Assembly (NCBI RefSeq): GCF_000014225.1
Contig: NC_008228.1
Coordinates: 1,426,001-1,490,000 of the forward strand
Source of the DNA: Paraglaciecola sp. T6c
Lineage (GTDB): Bacteria > Pseudomonadota > Gammaproteobacteria > Enterobacterales > Alteromonadaceae
DNA: 64,000 nucleotides
Direction of reading: 5' to 3'
Shown: piece by piece, positions 44,551 to 55,116 of the stretch
How positions within the stretch are numbered: position 1 is the stretch's first letter
Layout: every line of letters begins with the position of its first letter
Made by a program: the position numbers and the translations under genes
Notes under the pieces: generated by a model
The model's database searches: none
Told to the model about the DNA's origin: nothing
Seen by the model: the letters and a program-made list of their open reading frames with translations, nothing else

Positions 44551-45714
44551 TCACAAAATAATATGCGGTAAATAACGTGACATATCTTGGGTGATAAGAG
44601 AGGTGTCTTCCCGTACCGAAATGCCTGCAGGCTGATCATCCACCAACCACGAGCCAATCAAGGTGTGATTTTCTCCGAACTTTGGTAATGGCGAATAGGC
44701 TTGATAAATAAACCCTTCTTCACCATAGGGGCCTTGTGCTTCGAGCACCGTCTTGCCGTTTTCAATTACACTGATGTTCGCGCCTTCACGGGAAAATATT
44801 GGCTTCTTAACCAATTTAGTCTCGTTAGCAAGTTGCAGTTCATCTTCAAAATAAGATGCCAGTAAGTTGGGATGACCGGGAAACATTTTCCATAACATGG
44901 GCATCAACGCTTTATTCGACAATATTGATTTCCATAGGGGCTCAATCCAATGGCTGCCAGAAGGCTGAATATGTTGAGCGAACGCTTCTCGCTGCATAAA
45001 TTCCCAAGGGTAGAGCTTAAACAAGGTTTCAATGATTTGATCGTCGTGATCGGTAAACGCACCGCTGTCACTCAAACCAATGTCTTCCATATAAACGAAG
45101 TAGTCAGCGATCCCTGCTTCGCGCGCACAATCTTGTAGATACTGCACCGTACCTCTGTCTTCGTCAGTATCTTTGCAGCAAGCGAAATGCATGAAGTCTA
45201 ATTGATAGTGGTTAGCGATGTAGCCTAATCGGGCAACAAGCTTCTCTTGTAGTGAGTTAAACTGGTCGGCTTTTTTATGCACTAGCCCTTTATTAACTTG
45301 TTCTTCAAGCCATAACCATTGCCAAAATCCACTTTCATACAGTGATGTTGGCGTGTCTGCGTTATTTTCGTAAAGCTTAGCAGGGCCGCTGCCATCATAG
45401 CTAAAATCCAAACGTGAATATAAACTCGGGTCTCGGTTTTTCCATGAATCGGCAACGGGCTGCCAAAACCCCTGTGGGATCTGAAAACGTTCAAGCAAAG
45501 CCTCGTCATTAACGACGCGCTCGACCACCGCCAGACACATCTGATGAATATCGGCAGTTGGCTGCTCTATATCATTTTCAATTTGGTTTAGGGTAAATTG
45601 ATAGTACGCTGACTCATCCCAATAGGGTTCGCCATGCATAGTATGAAACTTAAAACCAAAATCAGCGGCTTTACGCTGCCAATTTGCCCGTTGCTGAATA
45701 GGAATGCGAAACAT
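44551..45714 (-). CDS. glutathionylspermidine synthase-like ATP-grasp protein (YgiC/YjfC type)
   Basis: A 387-residue protein. I place the start at 45714 because it then begins MFRIPIQQRANWQRKAADFGFKFHT, in line with E. coli YgiC (386 residues). A frame from 45765 would overlap the upstream gene by 43 bases. Segments GEPYWDESAYYQFTL, DFSYDGSGPAKLYENNADTPTSL and KPIFSREGANISVIENG belong to the C-terminal synthetase fold. The amidase half of true GspS is absent. YgiC-type proteins ligate an amine to a peptide or similar carboxylate; the substrate is unknown. It follows the DUF1190 gene by eight bases. Confidence 0.87.
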   Translation of the reverse strand: MFRIPIQQRANWQRKAADFGFKFHTMHGEPYWDESAYYQFTLNQIENDIEQPTADIHQMCLAVVERVVNDEALLERFQIPQGFWQPVADSWKNRDPSLYSRLDFSYDGSGPAKLYENNADTPTSLYESGFWQWLWLEEQVNKGLVHKKADQFNSLQEKLVARLGYIANHYQLDFMHFACCKDTDEDRGTVQYLQDCAREAGIADYFVYMEDIGLSDSGAFTDHDDQIIETLFKLYPWEFMQREAFAQHIQPSGSHWIEPLWKSILSNKALMPMLWKMFPGHPNLLASYFEDELQLANETKLVKKPIFSREGANISVIENGKTVLEAQGPYGEEGFIYQAYSPLPKFGENHTLIGSWLVDDQPAGISVREDTSLITQDMSRYLPHIIL

Positions 45715-45722
45715 ACGAAAGG

Positions 45723-46337
45723 TTAGCCGCCCCAACCACTGGACTTTCTGCTCGAGCCACCCCAATTTGATTTTGCGCGCACGCTACTGCCAAACCCGCC
45801 TCGGCTCATGGTTTTGGTCACACTCGGTTTTGACTTAAACGCATCTTTGCTGACGTTCATATTACGGCGGCGATAATCACCATAGTCACTGCCATCTGCA
45901 CCCATCCAACGTTGGCGATACGAAGAGTAAGGGGAGTATGAGGTAAACATGGGCTGAGTATTATAGCCCCGCGGCGACAAAAGGTTGCTCAACATGTAAC
46001 CGGCCATAAAAGGCATAAAGAACGAGCCACTTTCGGTGCGGGTATAATTACACTGATTGGCCCCGAATTCCTCTTCACATATTTGCCGTGACGCATATTT
46101 AGGGCCTGTACGCTGAGCTTCATCTAGCGCATCTTGATAAGCCGTTTTACATAGCTCTTCTTGCCCAGGGTTTTGATTTGTGCAGTCGTCTACTGAGGTA
46201 TAAACCGTGGCTTTTTCCGTTTCTTCACCACAACCACTAAGCATGACTGCTGCAATACCCAAGGCTAAAGGCTTAACCGAAAAACCTTTACGCATGCTCT
46301 TTAGGTTGATATTTGATGAGCGTTTACGCTGAGTCAT
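45723..46337 (-). CDS. DUF1190 family lipoprotein (YgiB/YjfM type)
   Basis: A 204-residue protein from the ATG at 46337, which has AGGAGG immediately upstream; a start at 46361 would overlap the DUF350 gene. The signal ends with lipobox MLSGC. The next part (YTSVDDCTNQNPGQEELCKTAYQDAL) carries paired Cys, and SGSFFMPFMAGYMLSNLLSP is the typical hydrophobic patch of the family. The C-terminus is Ser/Gly/Arg-rich and ends in GWGG. The partner of YgiC in E. coli has the same order. Confidence 0.87.
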   Translation of the reverse strand: MTQRKRSSNINLKSMRKGFSVKPLALGIAAVMLSGCGEETEKATVYTSVDDCTNQNPGQEELCKTAYQDALDEAQRTGPKYASRQICEEEFGANQCNYTRTESGSFFMPFMAGYMLSNLLSPRGYNTQPMFTSYSPYSSYRQRWMGADGSDYGDYRRRNMNVSKDAFKSKPSVTKTMSRGGFGSSVRAKSNWGGSSRKSSGWGG

Positions 46338-46345
46338 ATGTCCTC

Positions 46346-46762
46346 CTAGTAGGTCATGCAAGCGGCATTGAGCAAACCAACCGCAACAGAAATAGCGCCA
46401 AGAATGGTACCTGCAGAAATTTCGTTATTAATAATGCGCTCGGCAATTTTCGGCATAAAAGTGAATCGCAAAAGTAAGAATGCGACGACTTGCGCAATGA
46501 TTGCCACAACACCCCACACGATAAAGTCGACCAATGACGCTGAGTTTGCAACCGCACTTGATAACGCTAGGGCAAAACCGATGATAGCGCCACCAAAGCC
46601 AATCGCTGCGGCCAGATTTTTCTCTTGTTTAACTAATTTCCATTCATCATGAGGGGTCACGAATGCATAGACAATTTTGAAGATAAATAGCAATACAATT
46701 GATACCGCAAAATAAGCGGCAAAATGACCAAGGCCGGCAATTGAGTTAAGTATTGTTTCCAT
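46346..46762 (-). CDS. DUF350 family membrane protein (YjfL type)
   Basis: A 138-residue protein with four hydrophobic segments. LAAAIGFGGAIIGFALALSSAV (50-71) is the DUF350 signature, and a second similar half follows (AGTILGAISVAVGLLNAA). The position between DUF2491 and DUF1190 is as in E. coli yjfKLM. No activity is known. It starts 26 bases after the DUF2491 stop. Confidence 0.87.
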   Translation of the reverse strand: METILNSIAGLGHFAAYFAVSIVLLFIFKIVYAFVTPHDEWKLVKQEKNLAAAIGFGGAIIGFALALSSAVANSASLVDFIVWGVVAIIAQVVAFLLLRFTFMPKIAERIINNEISAGTILGAISVAVGLLNAACMTY

Positions 46763-46788
46763 CGTTTTTCCTTTCGTTAAATGGGATG

Positions 46789-47436
46789 TTAGCCGTTTAT
46801 CGTGATGTCGGCTTGTTCAATATTAAAACCACTGCTGATAACCAAGCAGCGATCGAAGTTCTGACCAACTAGTTTCTCTTCACCGCTGACCAGCAAGGCC
46901 TCTATGTTGCTATCGTCTAATTCGCGCTCGTACAGCATCATGAATTGGTCGGTTTCACTCACGTCACCGTCTTCTTCATAGGTTTTTTCGGTCATAGCGA
47001 CAGCGGGTGACACATCACCGACAGCGTCCCATACGCGCTGATAGCTATTGCCTTCTAGTGAATATTGGGCTTGGGAGATGTCATTTTTAAGCAATTGCTG
47101 CCATTGAGTGTCGGTGCCGACGGTTTTGGTTTCATAGAAATACCATAACTTGACATCAGTAATGTGATTTTCTGTCACACCGCCGTCCAAAACAACTTGT
47201 AAAAATGCATCGTCATCGGTGTAAAAGCGCAGAATTTTGCCACCTGAATCTAAATCGACTTCACCAACCGCCTGAATGATATGTGAGCTGGCAGCAGACT
47301 CAATGATAAGGCTCGGCTCTATCAGTTTGAGTTTTAGTGGATCAATTTGAAATGAACCACCCAAGTAAAGGCCCATAACCTCAGGGGCTTTTGGGGTTTT
47401 CGACGTGTCTTTTTTACCAAATAATTTACTGAACAT
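46789..47436 (-). CDS. DUF2491 family protein (YjfK type)
   Basis: A 215-residue soluble protein. The start at 47436 follows the K+ channel stop (TAA-C-ATG) and begins MFSKLFGKKDTSK; a longer frame from 47526 would lie inside the channel gene. Features are GLYLGGSFQIDPLKLKL and ADITING at the C-terminus. Function unknown; the order in the cluster identifies it. Confidence 0.85.
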   Translation of the reverse strand: MFSKLFGKKDTSKTPKAPEVMGLYLGGSFQIDPLKLKLIEPSLIIESAASSHIIQAVGEVDLDSGGKILRFYTDDDAFLQVVLDGGVTENHITDVKLWYFYETKTVGTDTQWQQLLKNDISQAQYSLEGNSYQRVWDAVGDVSPAVAMTEKTYEEDGDVSETDQFMMLYERELDDSNIEALLVSGEEKLVGQNFDRCLVISSGFNIEQADITING

Positions 47437-47437
47437 G

Positions 47438-48487
47438 TTATTCCTCAGAAAAACGTTGCCATTCGATTTTTTTGATCCTGGCTTTCGCGATATAAAACAC
47501 CTTGTCACCCGGCGATAATTGCTCATCCAGATCAGGATTGACTTGTATGTTCAATCTATCATCGCGCTTAGCCGTGCCAATAAGCGTTGCATTATAACGA
47601 GATTTCAACTGATTGAATGCCAATCCAACCTGCACAGGAGACATTTCAAGGGGAAGGGTATCTGAATACTGCGCTTGGCCTTCGGCCACACTAAGTAAGT
47701 CGTGATGTAATACGCTTGAACCCGGATCGAATGCAGATTTTGCCAGCATCTCTATCGCAACACTCGGCGTGCACTCAACATTCGGGCAGTGGCGCTGGAG
47801 GAGGTTGGCTAACGTTTCATCAGTGAAGTAAGCGACCATTTGCGCATTAGGATTACGTTGGCTGCAATAAAGTGCAGTGGTCATGGTTAAATCATCTTCT
47901 GGGTTATCCATTAAAACGACTTTGGCGTCGGCAATACAAGCTCGGTCCATGTCTTTGTCGTTACTAAAACTATTAACCTTCACAAATTCGATTTTATCTG
48001 GCATCGGGTTAGTAATATCGGCGCGAACACACAATACAATCGTCGGGCGTTCGTCCACGGCTTCTCGCTCGCGTAGCAGTAAATCGAGTAATCTAAGCGT
48101 ACGTTGCTCGTTCCACCCGAGTACCAGAATATGATTAGATACTGATAAACTTTGCAAACCTTTTACTCCTTTTACCCACTGAAATGATACCCAAGACGCT
48201 ACCCGACCAATCACTAATGCAAAAAAACTCAAGCCAACAGGTATTACATATAAAGAGACTATGTATTTTCCTGCTGTGGTTGTCGGCGACAAATCCCCGT
48301 AGCCCACTGTTGAGCCTGTTACCACCAACCAATAAATGAAATCAGTGCTGTTTGTTAGTGCATCTTCATTTGCGAGCGCCATTAAGCACCAGCTCGAAAC
48401 AGTGTAAAAACTTAACGCAATCAGTAAGGTGTACCAACGCATCTCAGAAAAATACTGAGACAGCATTTTACGTATCTTTATAAACAT
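47438..48487 (-). CDS. potassium channel with RCK/TrkA-N domain
   Basis: A 349-residue protein. Two membrane helices flank the pore with selectivity filter TVGYGD (60-65). An RCK domain follows (HILVLGWNEQRTLRLLDLLL) and a TrkA-C-like end (LNIQVNPDLDEQLSPGDKVFYI). It would open or close with a cytoplasmic ligand. It has no counterpart at this position in the E. coli yjf operon. Its stop is one base from the DUF2491 start. Confidence 0.9.
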   Translation of the reverse strand: MFIKIRKMLSQYFSEMRWYTLLIALSFYTVSSWCLMALANEDALTNSTDFIYWLVVTGSTVGYGDLSPTTTAGKYIVSLYVIPVGLSFFALVIGRVASWVSFQWVKGVKGLQSLSVSNHILVLGWNEQRTLRLLDLLLREREAVDERPTIVLCVRADITNPMPDKIEFVKVNSFSNDKDMDRACIADAKVVLMDNPEDDLTMTTALYCSQRNPNAQMVAYFTDETLANLLQRHCPNVECTPSVAIEMLAKSAFDPGSSVLHHDLLSVAEGQAQYSDTLPLEMSPVQVGLAFNQLKSRYNATLIGTAKRDDRLNIQVNPDLDEQLSPGDKVFYIAKARIKKIEWQRFSEE

Positions 48488-48618
48488 GGCGTTAAATTCA
48501 GGTTATTGTTATTTCGAGATATTCTTTCACATCCCAGGACATTAGCCAACGTAAGTCATTCCGCAGTCAGCACTAACTGTGTAAACGTAATAGATACAAT
48601 AAACCCACAGATAAAAAA

Positions 48619-48648
48619 ATGGCCAGCCTGTAACTGCGGGCTGGCCAT
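48619..48648 (-). terminator. intrinsic terminator after the PspA-like gene
   Basis: Arms ATGGCCAGCC and GGCTGGCCAT with a ten-base loop, then seven T on the minus strand. It divides the cluster into a two-gene front part (DUF2170, PspA) and the part beginning with the K+ channel. Confidence 0.88.
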
Positions 48649-48664
48649 TCAAATAATACGCAAG

Positions 48665-49345
48665 CTATTTGCCTAAAATGCGGCTTAACTCATCATCAGC
48701 AGAGGTTTGTCCGCCTTTGATACCGGCTTGAGCCAAACGTTTCTCTAGGTCGTCGCTTGATTCTTCAGTCGCAAGTTCTTGCGCTGCTTGTAGCTCTGCA
48801 TCGCGCAATGTCTGCTTGTCTTGAATACGCTGCAACGACTCGGTGGCGGTTTTCATTTTGCTGTTCGCACCCAAGTGACGTGACGACACAGCGACCTGTG
48901 CTTTTTGCACAGACTCAGTGGCCTTTACCATGTCGACCTGCTGCTCTAAACGTCGTAGATTAGCTTTTGCTTGACTGATATTGCCCGCCAACTGCTTCTC
49001 AGATTGCTTAAACTGATCTAAGTATTTCTGTTCACCTTCTTGTTCGGCTTTCAAGTCACTGACTTTTTGAGCGCAGTCAAGGGCTAGTTGGCGATCTGAA
49101 TCTATCGCTTTGCGAGCATGGGCTTCGTATTGCTCAATAGAAGATTGCAAGCTGGCGACTTTCTGCTCAGACAATTTGCACTTAGCCAAAATTTGCGTGC
49201 GTGCATGATCTGACTTACGCAGCTCGTCTTTTGCTTCACGGATCTCTTGTTCAAGGATACGGATTGCTTGGCTGTCTACCACTGTTTGTGCTGCTTCTGT
49301 GGCACCACCTTTAACGGCAGTTACTAATTTTCTCCAAACTGACAT
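48665..49345 (-). CDS. PspA/IM30 family protein (YjfJ type)
   Basis: A 226-residue protein, almost entirely coiled-coil helix: ATEAAQTVVDSQAIRILEQEIREAKDELRKSDHARTQ at the start, then long heptad stretches. Such proteins bind stressed inner membrane and form large assemblies. It is 15 bases after the DUF2170 gene, and a terminator follows. Confidence 0.88.
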   Translation of the reverse strand: MSVWRKLVTAVKGGATEAAQTVVDSQAIRILEQEIREAKDELRKSDHARTQILAKCKLSEQKVASLQSSIEQYEAHARKAIDSDRQLALDCAQKVSDLKAEQEGEQKYLDQFKQSEKQLAGNISQAKANLRRLEQQVDMVKATESVQKAQVAVSSRHLGANSKMKTATESLQRIQDKQTLRDAELQAAQELATEESSDDLEKRLAQAGIKGGQTSADDELSRILGK

Positions 49346-49360
49346 AATGTCACTCCTCGA

Positions 49361-49750
49361 TTAAAGTAAATGTTCTGCATAAGCATCTAAAAATGCTTCT
49401 ACATTTTGAAATAAGGTTTGCACTTCGATCGTAATGCTCTGTGCTTTCGATTGAGAACTTAAAGAGCCAAACGCTGTGTAATACTCATCGCCAGCCACAT
49501 TCGAAATACCCACAGTGGTCAGCGGGAAAATCATATGGGTTTTTAAAATCTCTTCGTTCAATGCGATTTTGTCTTTCACCTCTTTGACAGAAAAGAGTAA
49601 AGACTCAACTAGAATTTGTTCTCCGCTTATCGCTAACCAAGCATCAACACCGTCGCTGTTGGCAATTAATAAACAATTTTCTTCGCGGGTAACAACGAGA
49701 TCTTGGTTGTCACTAAAAAGGGCCTCAAGTTGATTAAGATCCCATGTCAT
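49361..49750 (-). CDS. DUF2170 family protein (YjfI type)
   Basis: A 129-residue soluble protein. DWDLNQL-type start (MTWDLNQLEALFSDN), then PLTTVGISNVAGDEYYTAFGSLSSQSK, matches the family. First gene of the yjf-like cluster, divergent from the DUF6471 gene, with an inverted repeat between them. Function unknown. Confidence 0.85.
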   Translation of the reverse strand: MTWDLNQLEALFSDNQDLVVTREENCLLIANSDGVDAWLAISGEQILVESLLFSVKEVKDKIALNEEILKTHMIFPLTTVGISNVAGDEYYTAFGSLSSQSKAQSITIEVQTLFQNVEAFLDAYAEHLL

Positions 49751-49858
49751 GGCTACTCTCCTGTATGGCTAATGGCCGTTGTTCGAATATGTCTCAACAT
49801 TTCGTTGAGCTTGTTGGCAAAACTCGGGCTTAGTGTAGTCAGGTGAAAAACAATTAGT

Positions 49859-49880
49859 CAAATGTTATTTTCAACATTTG
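49859..49880. promoter_or_regulatory. inverted repeat between divergent genes, candidate operator
   Basis: CAAATGTT-ATTTTC-AACATTTG, perfect eight-base arms. Further down, GTCAC is repeated at 49891 and 49911. Placed 110 bases upstream of the yjf-like cluster and 57 bases upstream of the DUF6471 gene, so it could serve both. Confidence 0.45.
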
Positions 49881-49936
49881 ATATTTATTTGTCACTAATG
49901 TAAATTATACGTCACATTTGTATCGTTGGAATAGTT

Positions 49937-50245
49937 ATGCAAAATCATTCGGATGGTCTGACAGCAAAACAGACAAATAGTGCCTCCGCAGATTGGCGTC
50001 AAGTGGTTCAGCGCCTATTAAAAGCGGAAATGTCTAAGCGCGGTGTTAAGTATCAGGATCTCAGTGAACGCCTAGTATCAATTGGGGTGAACCAAAGCGC
50101 AGACAACCTGCGCAATAAAGTGAATAAAGGAATATTAGGTGCTGATTTGTTGTTACAAATCATGTATGTGCTTAATATGCGCCGTATCGAACGGGATGAT
50201 ATCGTGGATATGTTTAGCGACATGGGGCAAGATCTCTCGCGGTAG
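49937..50245 (+). CDS. DUF6471 protein, probable helix-turn-helix regulator
   Basis: A 102-residue protein. ADWRQVVQRLLKAEMSKRGVKYQDLSERL, then NQSADNLRNKVNKGILGADLLLQIMYVLNM is a Cro-like helix-turn-helix arrangement of the DUF6471 domain. It lies divergently to the yjf-like cluster and near an inverted repeat, so it may regulate itself or the cluster. DNA binding is inferred. Confidence 0.72.
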   Translation: MQNHSDGLTAKQTNSASADWRQVVQRLLKAEMSKRGVKYQDLSERLVSIGVNQSADNLRNKVNKGILGADLLLQIMYVLNMRRIERDDIVDMFSDMGQDLSR

Positions 50246-50294
50246 CGATGTAAAAATTTTCCGAGCTTGCAGAACACGACCAAAAAATACAGAC

Positions 50295-50367
50295 AAAAAA
50301 AAGCCCAACGCAAAAGTCGCTGGGCAAAATAACAGTCAGGAGAAACGTCAATAATAAATAAACTGTT
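50295..50367 (-). ncRNA. candidate small RNA (about 73 nt) with an orphan terminator
   Basis: On the minus strand a hairpin GCCCAGCG-ACTTTTG-CGTTGGGC (50303-50325, one G-U pair) is followed by eight T, a full intrinsic terminator, but no minus-strand gene precedes it. A promoter-like pair TTGTGA (50396-50401) and TAAAAT (50374-50379) with 16 bases between them lies at the right distance. The transcript would contain TTTCTCCTGAC, able to pair with a Shine-Dalgarno site. On the plus strand the hairpin has an A-C mismatch and no T run, so it does not serve the DUF6471 gene well. Confidence 0.35.
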
Positions 50368-50481
50368 GATGTTATTTTAGCCGCAATATGCAAAGTCACA
50401 AGTTGGTTAGCGTATACCAAGGTGATTGCAGGTATTAATTAATATACGTAAAATAACGGGCTACATTTCCCAGGATAATAT

Positions 50482-51522
50482 ATGAAAGTTTCTGAATTCC
50501 AGTTTGATTTACCTGAAGCCCTCATTGCGCGTTACCCCACTAAAGAGCGGACCGCGAGTCGATTAATGCACTTAGCCACAACAGGCTTGTCGCATTTGCA
50601 ATTCACTGACGTGGTGAACTTGATTAATCCAGGCGATTTACTGATCTTCAATAATACTCGCGTCATACCTGCACGGTTACTCGGGCAAAAAGCCTCTGGT
50701 GGTAAAGTAGAAGTGTTGATTGAGCGCATTATTGACGAACACCATGTTTTAGCCCATGTACGCGCCAGTAAATCTCCTAAAGAGGGCACGCAACTATTAC
50801 TTGAGGGCAAAGTGGAAATGGAAATGGTAGGGCGTCAAGATGCACTATTTACATTAAAGCTGCTTAACCCTGAGCCTATTCTTGAGATACTCGAACAATA
50901 TGGGCATATGCCGCTACCGCCCTATATTGATCGCCCTGATGAAGAGTCTGACAAAGAGCGTTATCAAACGGTATACAACGAGAAACCAGGAGCCGTCGCC
51001 GCGCCTACCGCAGGTTTACACTTTGACGACGTCATTTTGAAGCAATTACGCGATAAAGGCGTAAACACAGAATTTGTGACCTTGCATGTTGGGGCTGGAA
51101 CCTTTCAGCCAGTGCGGGTTGATAACATTCTAGAGCACCAGATGCACTCTGAGTATGCAGAGGTGCCGCAAAACGTTGTGGATGCTATTGCTAAAACCAA
51201 AACGGCGGGTAAACGCGTGATCGCTGTGGGCACTACGTCGGTAAGATCGTTAGAGTCAGCAGCGAAAGCAGCATTAGAAAATGGCACTGCGCTGGCGTCG
51301 TTTTTCAGTGACACAGACATTTTTATTTATCCTGGCTATAAATTTCAGGTGATTGATGCCATGTTGACCAACTTTCATCTATCAGAATCGACGCTCATCA
51401 TGTTAGTCAGCGCCTTTGCTGGAAAAGAAAATGTGATGAATGCGTACCAAGAAGCTATTGCCCAGCAATACCGCTTTTTCAGCTATGGCGATGCCATGTT
51501 CATTGAGAAAAACCAAGACTGA
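50482..51522 (+). CDS. queA: S-adenosylmethionine:tRNA ribosyltransferase-isomerase
   Basis: A 346-residue enzyme of queuosine synthesis; it transfers the ribosyl part of SAM to preQ1 in tRNA. Conserved segments are [52 protein letters not shown] and [13 protein letters not shown]. Length is as in E. coli (356). The tgt gene follows 180 bases later, the usual order. Confidence 0.96.
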
Positions 51523-51600
51523 TATCCGGATTGTTATCAATACCTACGTTAGGCGAATAAATAGTGCGTTATTAGTTTTTATTCGTAGACGCAATTCGTA

Positions 51601-51606
51601 TATAAT
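51601..51606 (+). promoter_or_regulatory. candidate -10 element for tgt-yajC-secDF
   Basis: TATAAT, 97 bases before the tgt ATG. The -35 position with 17-base spacing (TTTATT) is weak. It would give tgt and sec genes their own transcript. Confidence 0.38.
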
Positions 51607-51657
51607 CCGGCCACTTTTTGTCAGCAACTCGCTTGTTAGGCATTGAATATCACCTAA

Positions 51658-52815
<1,158 letters not shown>

Positions 52816-52845
52816 CAACAAAACTTAACAAACTATGGGGAATTT

Positions 52846-53184
52846 ATGAGCTTATTTATCTCTGATGCACATGCACAGGCAGCACCAGGTGGTGCAACAG
52901 GCGGCGGTTTTGAAATGCTGATCATGCTCGGCGTATTCGGTTTAATCTTTTACTTTATGTTATACCGCCCACAAGCAAAACGTGTAAAAGAGCATAAAAA
53001 CTTGGTTAGCTCGTTGAGCAAAGGCGATGAAGTTTTGACCCAAGGTGGCATGGTTGGTCGTATCGTGAAAGTATCAGAAGAAAAGGACTTTCTTGAGATT
53101 GCACTAAACGATACAACCAACATCGTTGTACAAAAATCTGCTATCTCAGCTGTGTTGCCAAAAGGCACAATGAAAGCGATTTAA
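52846..53184 (+). CDS. yajC: Sec translocon accessory protein YajC
   Basis: A 112-residue single-pass inner-membrane protein. The hydrophobic segment is MLIMLGVFGLIFYFMLY and is followed by RPQAKRVKEHKNLVSSLSKGDEVLTQGGMVGRI, the family hallmark. Part of the SecDF-YajC complex. A hairpin lies between it and secD. Confidence 0.96.
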   Translation: MSLFISDAHAQAAPGGATGGGFEMLIMLGVFGLIFYFMLYRPQAKRVKEHKNLVSSLSKGDEVLTQGGMVGRIVKVSEEKDFLEIALNDTTNIVVQKSAISAVLPKGTMKAI

Positions 53185-53197
53185 AATGAGTTACCTT

Positions 53198-53227
53198 AAA
53201 TAAAGCGGGCGATTGCCCGCTTTATTT
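53198..53227 (+). terminator. hairpin between yajC and secD, possible attenuator
   Basis: A perfect 13-base stem AAATAAAGCGGGC / GCCCGCTTTATTT around GATT. The downstream side is T-rich but interrupted by A, so termination should be partial. It could set the ratio of YajC to SecDF. Confidence 0.6.
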
Positions 53228-53261
53228 ATGTTTACGACATTCAAAATGGAAGGATTTTCAC

Positions 53262-55106
53262 GTGTTAAACCAAACTCCGTTATGGAAGTATCTCGTACTG
53301 ATTTTTATCGTCGGTATGTGTGCTCTATACGCTACTCCCAATTTGTACGGTGAAGACTATGCCGTTCAAATCTCTGCGGGCCGAAATGCCAGTGTCGATG
53401 AGTCACTGTTAAGCAAAGTCACAGAAACGTTATCTAGCGAGAATATAGAAACAAAAAATATCGCTTTAGATAATGAACAAATCTTGGTTCGCTTGACCAA
53501 TTCTGATAGTCAACTTATCGCGCGAGAAACCCTGCAACGAGCATTAGGTGATGACTACTACGTGGCCATGAACCTAGCCCCAGACACGCCAGCATGGCTT
53601 GAAGCCATTGGCGGTGCACCGATGAAGCTTGGGCTCGATTTGCGCGGTGGTGTGCACTTCCTAATGGAAGTGGACATGAACTCAGCAGTCAATAAGTCTT
53701 TTGAAGATATGGTATCCGATTTTAGAAGTGCACTTCGTGAAGAAGGTATTCGCTATCGCACAGTGCGCCAAGTTGAAGGTGGAGTGGAAATATTCTTCCG
53801 TGACCAAGATACCCTAGATAAGGCAGAGTTCTTTTTACGTAACCGTAATCGTGACTTGGTTTTCACTGAGAAAAATGACCTAAAAATCGTGGTCAGTATG
53901 TCAGAGCAGAAGCTTGCTGAAACCCGTGATTACGCGGTTAAGCAGAACATCACCATTATCCGTAACCGGGTAAACCAACTGGGTGTAGCTGAGCCAAGTG
54001 TACAAAAGCAAGGCGTTGACCGCATCGCTGTGCAATTACCTGGCATACAAGATACTGCCCGTGCTAAAGAAATTCTAAATGCAACGGCGACCTTGGAATT
54101 CCGCTCTGTAGATTTAGACCATGATGTACGTGATGCTGTTGCTGGGCGTGTACCTGCAGGCTCTGAACTGGTACTCGATCAGCAAGGTCAGCCGCAACTG
54201 CTGAAAAAGAAAATCATTCTGACCGGTAACCACATCATTGATGCTAACTCTAGCGCAGATGAGTACGGTATTCCTCAGGTGAATATTTCACTTGATTCTA
54301 AAGGTGGCAGTAAGATGTCACAGTTTACCAAAGACAGTATTGGTAAGCCGATGGCGACCGTCTTTATTGAATATAAATCAACGGGTGAGCGAGATGCTAA
54401 CGACAAGCTGATTTTTGAAGCGAAGCGTGAAGTGATCAGTATCGCTACCATTCAAGCGCGCTTGGGCAGTAGTTTCCGTATTACCGGGTTAGACTCGCCA
54501 CAAGAAGCGCATAACCTGTCGCTACTACTCAGAGCTGGTGCACTGATAGCACCGATTCAAATCGTCGAAGAGCGCACCGTTGGGCCAAGCTTAGGTAAAG
54601 AGAACATCGCACTGGGTACACAAGCCATCATTTGGGGCTTTGTCGCAGTACTAATCTTTATGCTGATTTACTACAAAGCATTTGGTTTGGTCGCGAACCT
54701 TGCTCTGACTCTAAACCTAGTGATGATCGTTGGCATTATGTCGATGATACCGGGCGCGACATTATCGCTACCTGGTATGGCCGGGATCGTGTTAACGGTC
54801 GGTATGGCGGTTGATGCAAACGTTCTGATATTCGAGCGTATCCGAGAAGAACTACGGGAAGGGCGCAGCCCCCAACAGGCAATTCATCACGGTTATGACA
54901 GTGCATTCTCGACCATTCTTGATGCCAACATTACAACTTTCATTGCGGGTCTGATTCTGTTTGCTGTGGGCACAGGCCCAATTAAAGGCTTCTCGATCAC
55001 GTTAATGATTGGTATTGCCACTTCCATGTTTACCGCTATTTTTGTTACCCGTGCTGTTGTAAATGCATGGTGTGGTGGTAAGCCTTTGAAAAAATTATCA
55101 ATATAG
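53262..55106 (+). CDS. secD: protein translocase subunit SecD
   Basis: A 614-residue inner-membrane protein starting with GTG, preceded by GGAAGG. It has one N-terminal membrane helix, a large periplasmic region with [15 protein letters not shown] (about 125-139) and [15 protein letters not shown], and a C-terminal five-helix bundle with [27 protein letters not shown]. Works with SecF and the proton gradient to complete export. secF follows ten bases later. Confidence 0.97.
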   Translation: MLNQTPLWKYLVLIFIVGMCALYATPNLYGEDYAVQISAGRNASVDESLLSKVTETLSSENIETKNIALDNEQILVRLTNSDSQLIARETLQRALGDDYYVAMNLAPDTPAWLEAIGGAPMKLGLDLRGGVHFLMEVDMNSAVNKSFEDMVSDFRSALREEGIRYRTVRQVEGGVEIFFRDQDTLDKAEFFLRNRNRDLVFTEKNDLKIVVSMSEQKLAETRDYAVKQNITIIRNRVNQLGVAEPSVQKQGVDRIAVQLPGIQDTARAKEILNATATLEFRSVDLDHDVRDAVAGRVPAGSELVLDQQGQPQLLKKKIILTGNHIIDANSSADEYGIPQVNISLDSKGGSKMSQFTKDSIGKPMATVFIEYKSTGERDANDKLIFEAKREVISIATIQARLGSSFRITGLDSPQEAHNLSLLLRAGALIAPIQIVEERTVGPSLGKENIALGTQAIIWGFVAVLIFMLIYYKAFGLVANLALTLNLVMIVGIMSMIPGATLSLPGMAGIVLTVGMAVDANVLIFERIREELREGRSPQQAIHHGYDSAFSTILDANITTFIAGLILFAVGTGPIKGFSITLMIGIATSMFTAIFVTRAVVNAWCGGKPLKKLSI

Positions 55107-55116
55107 GAGCGCTGAC

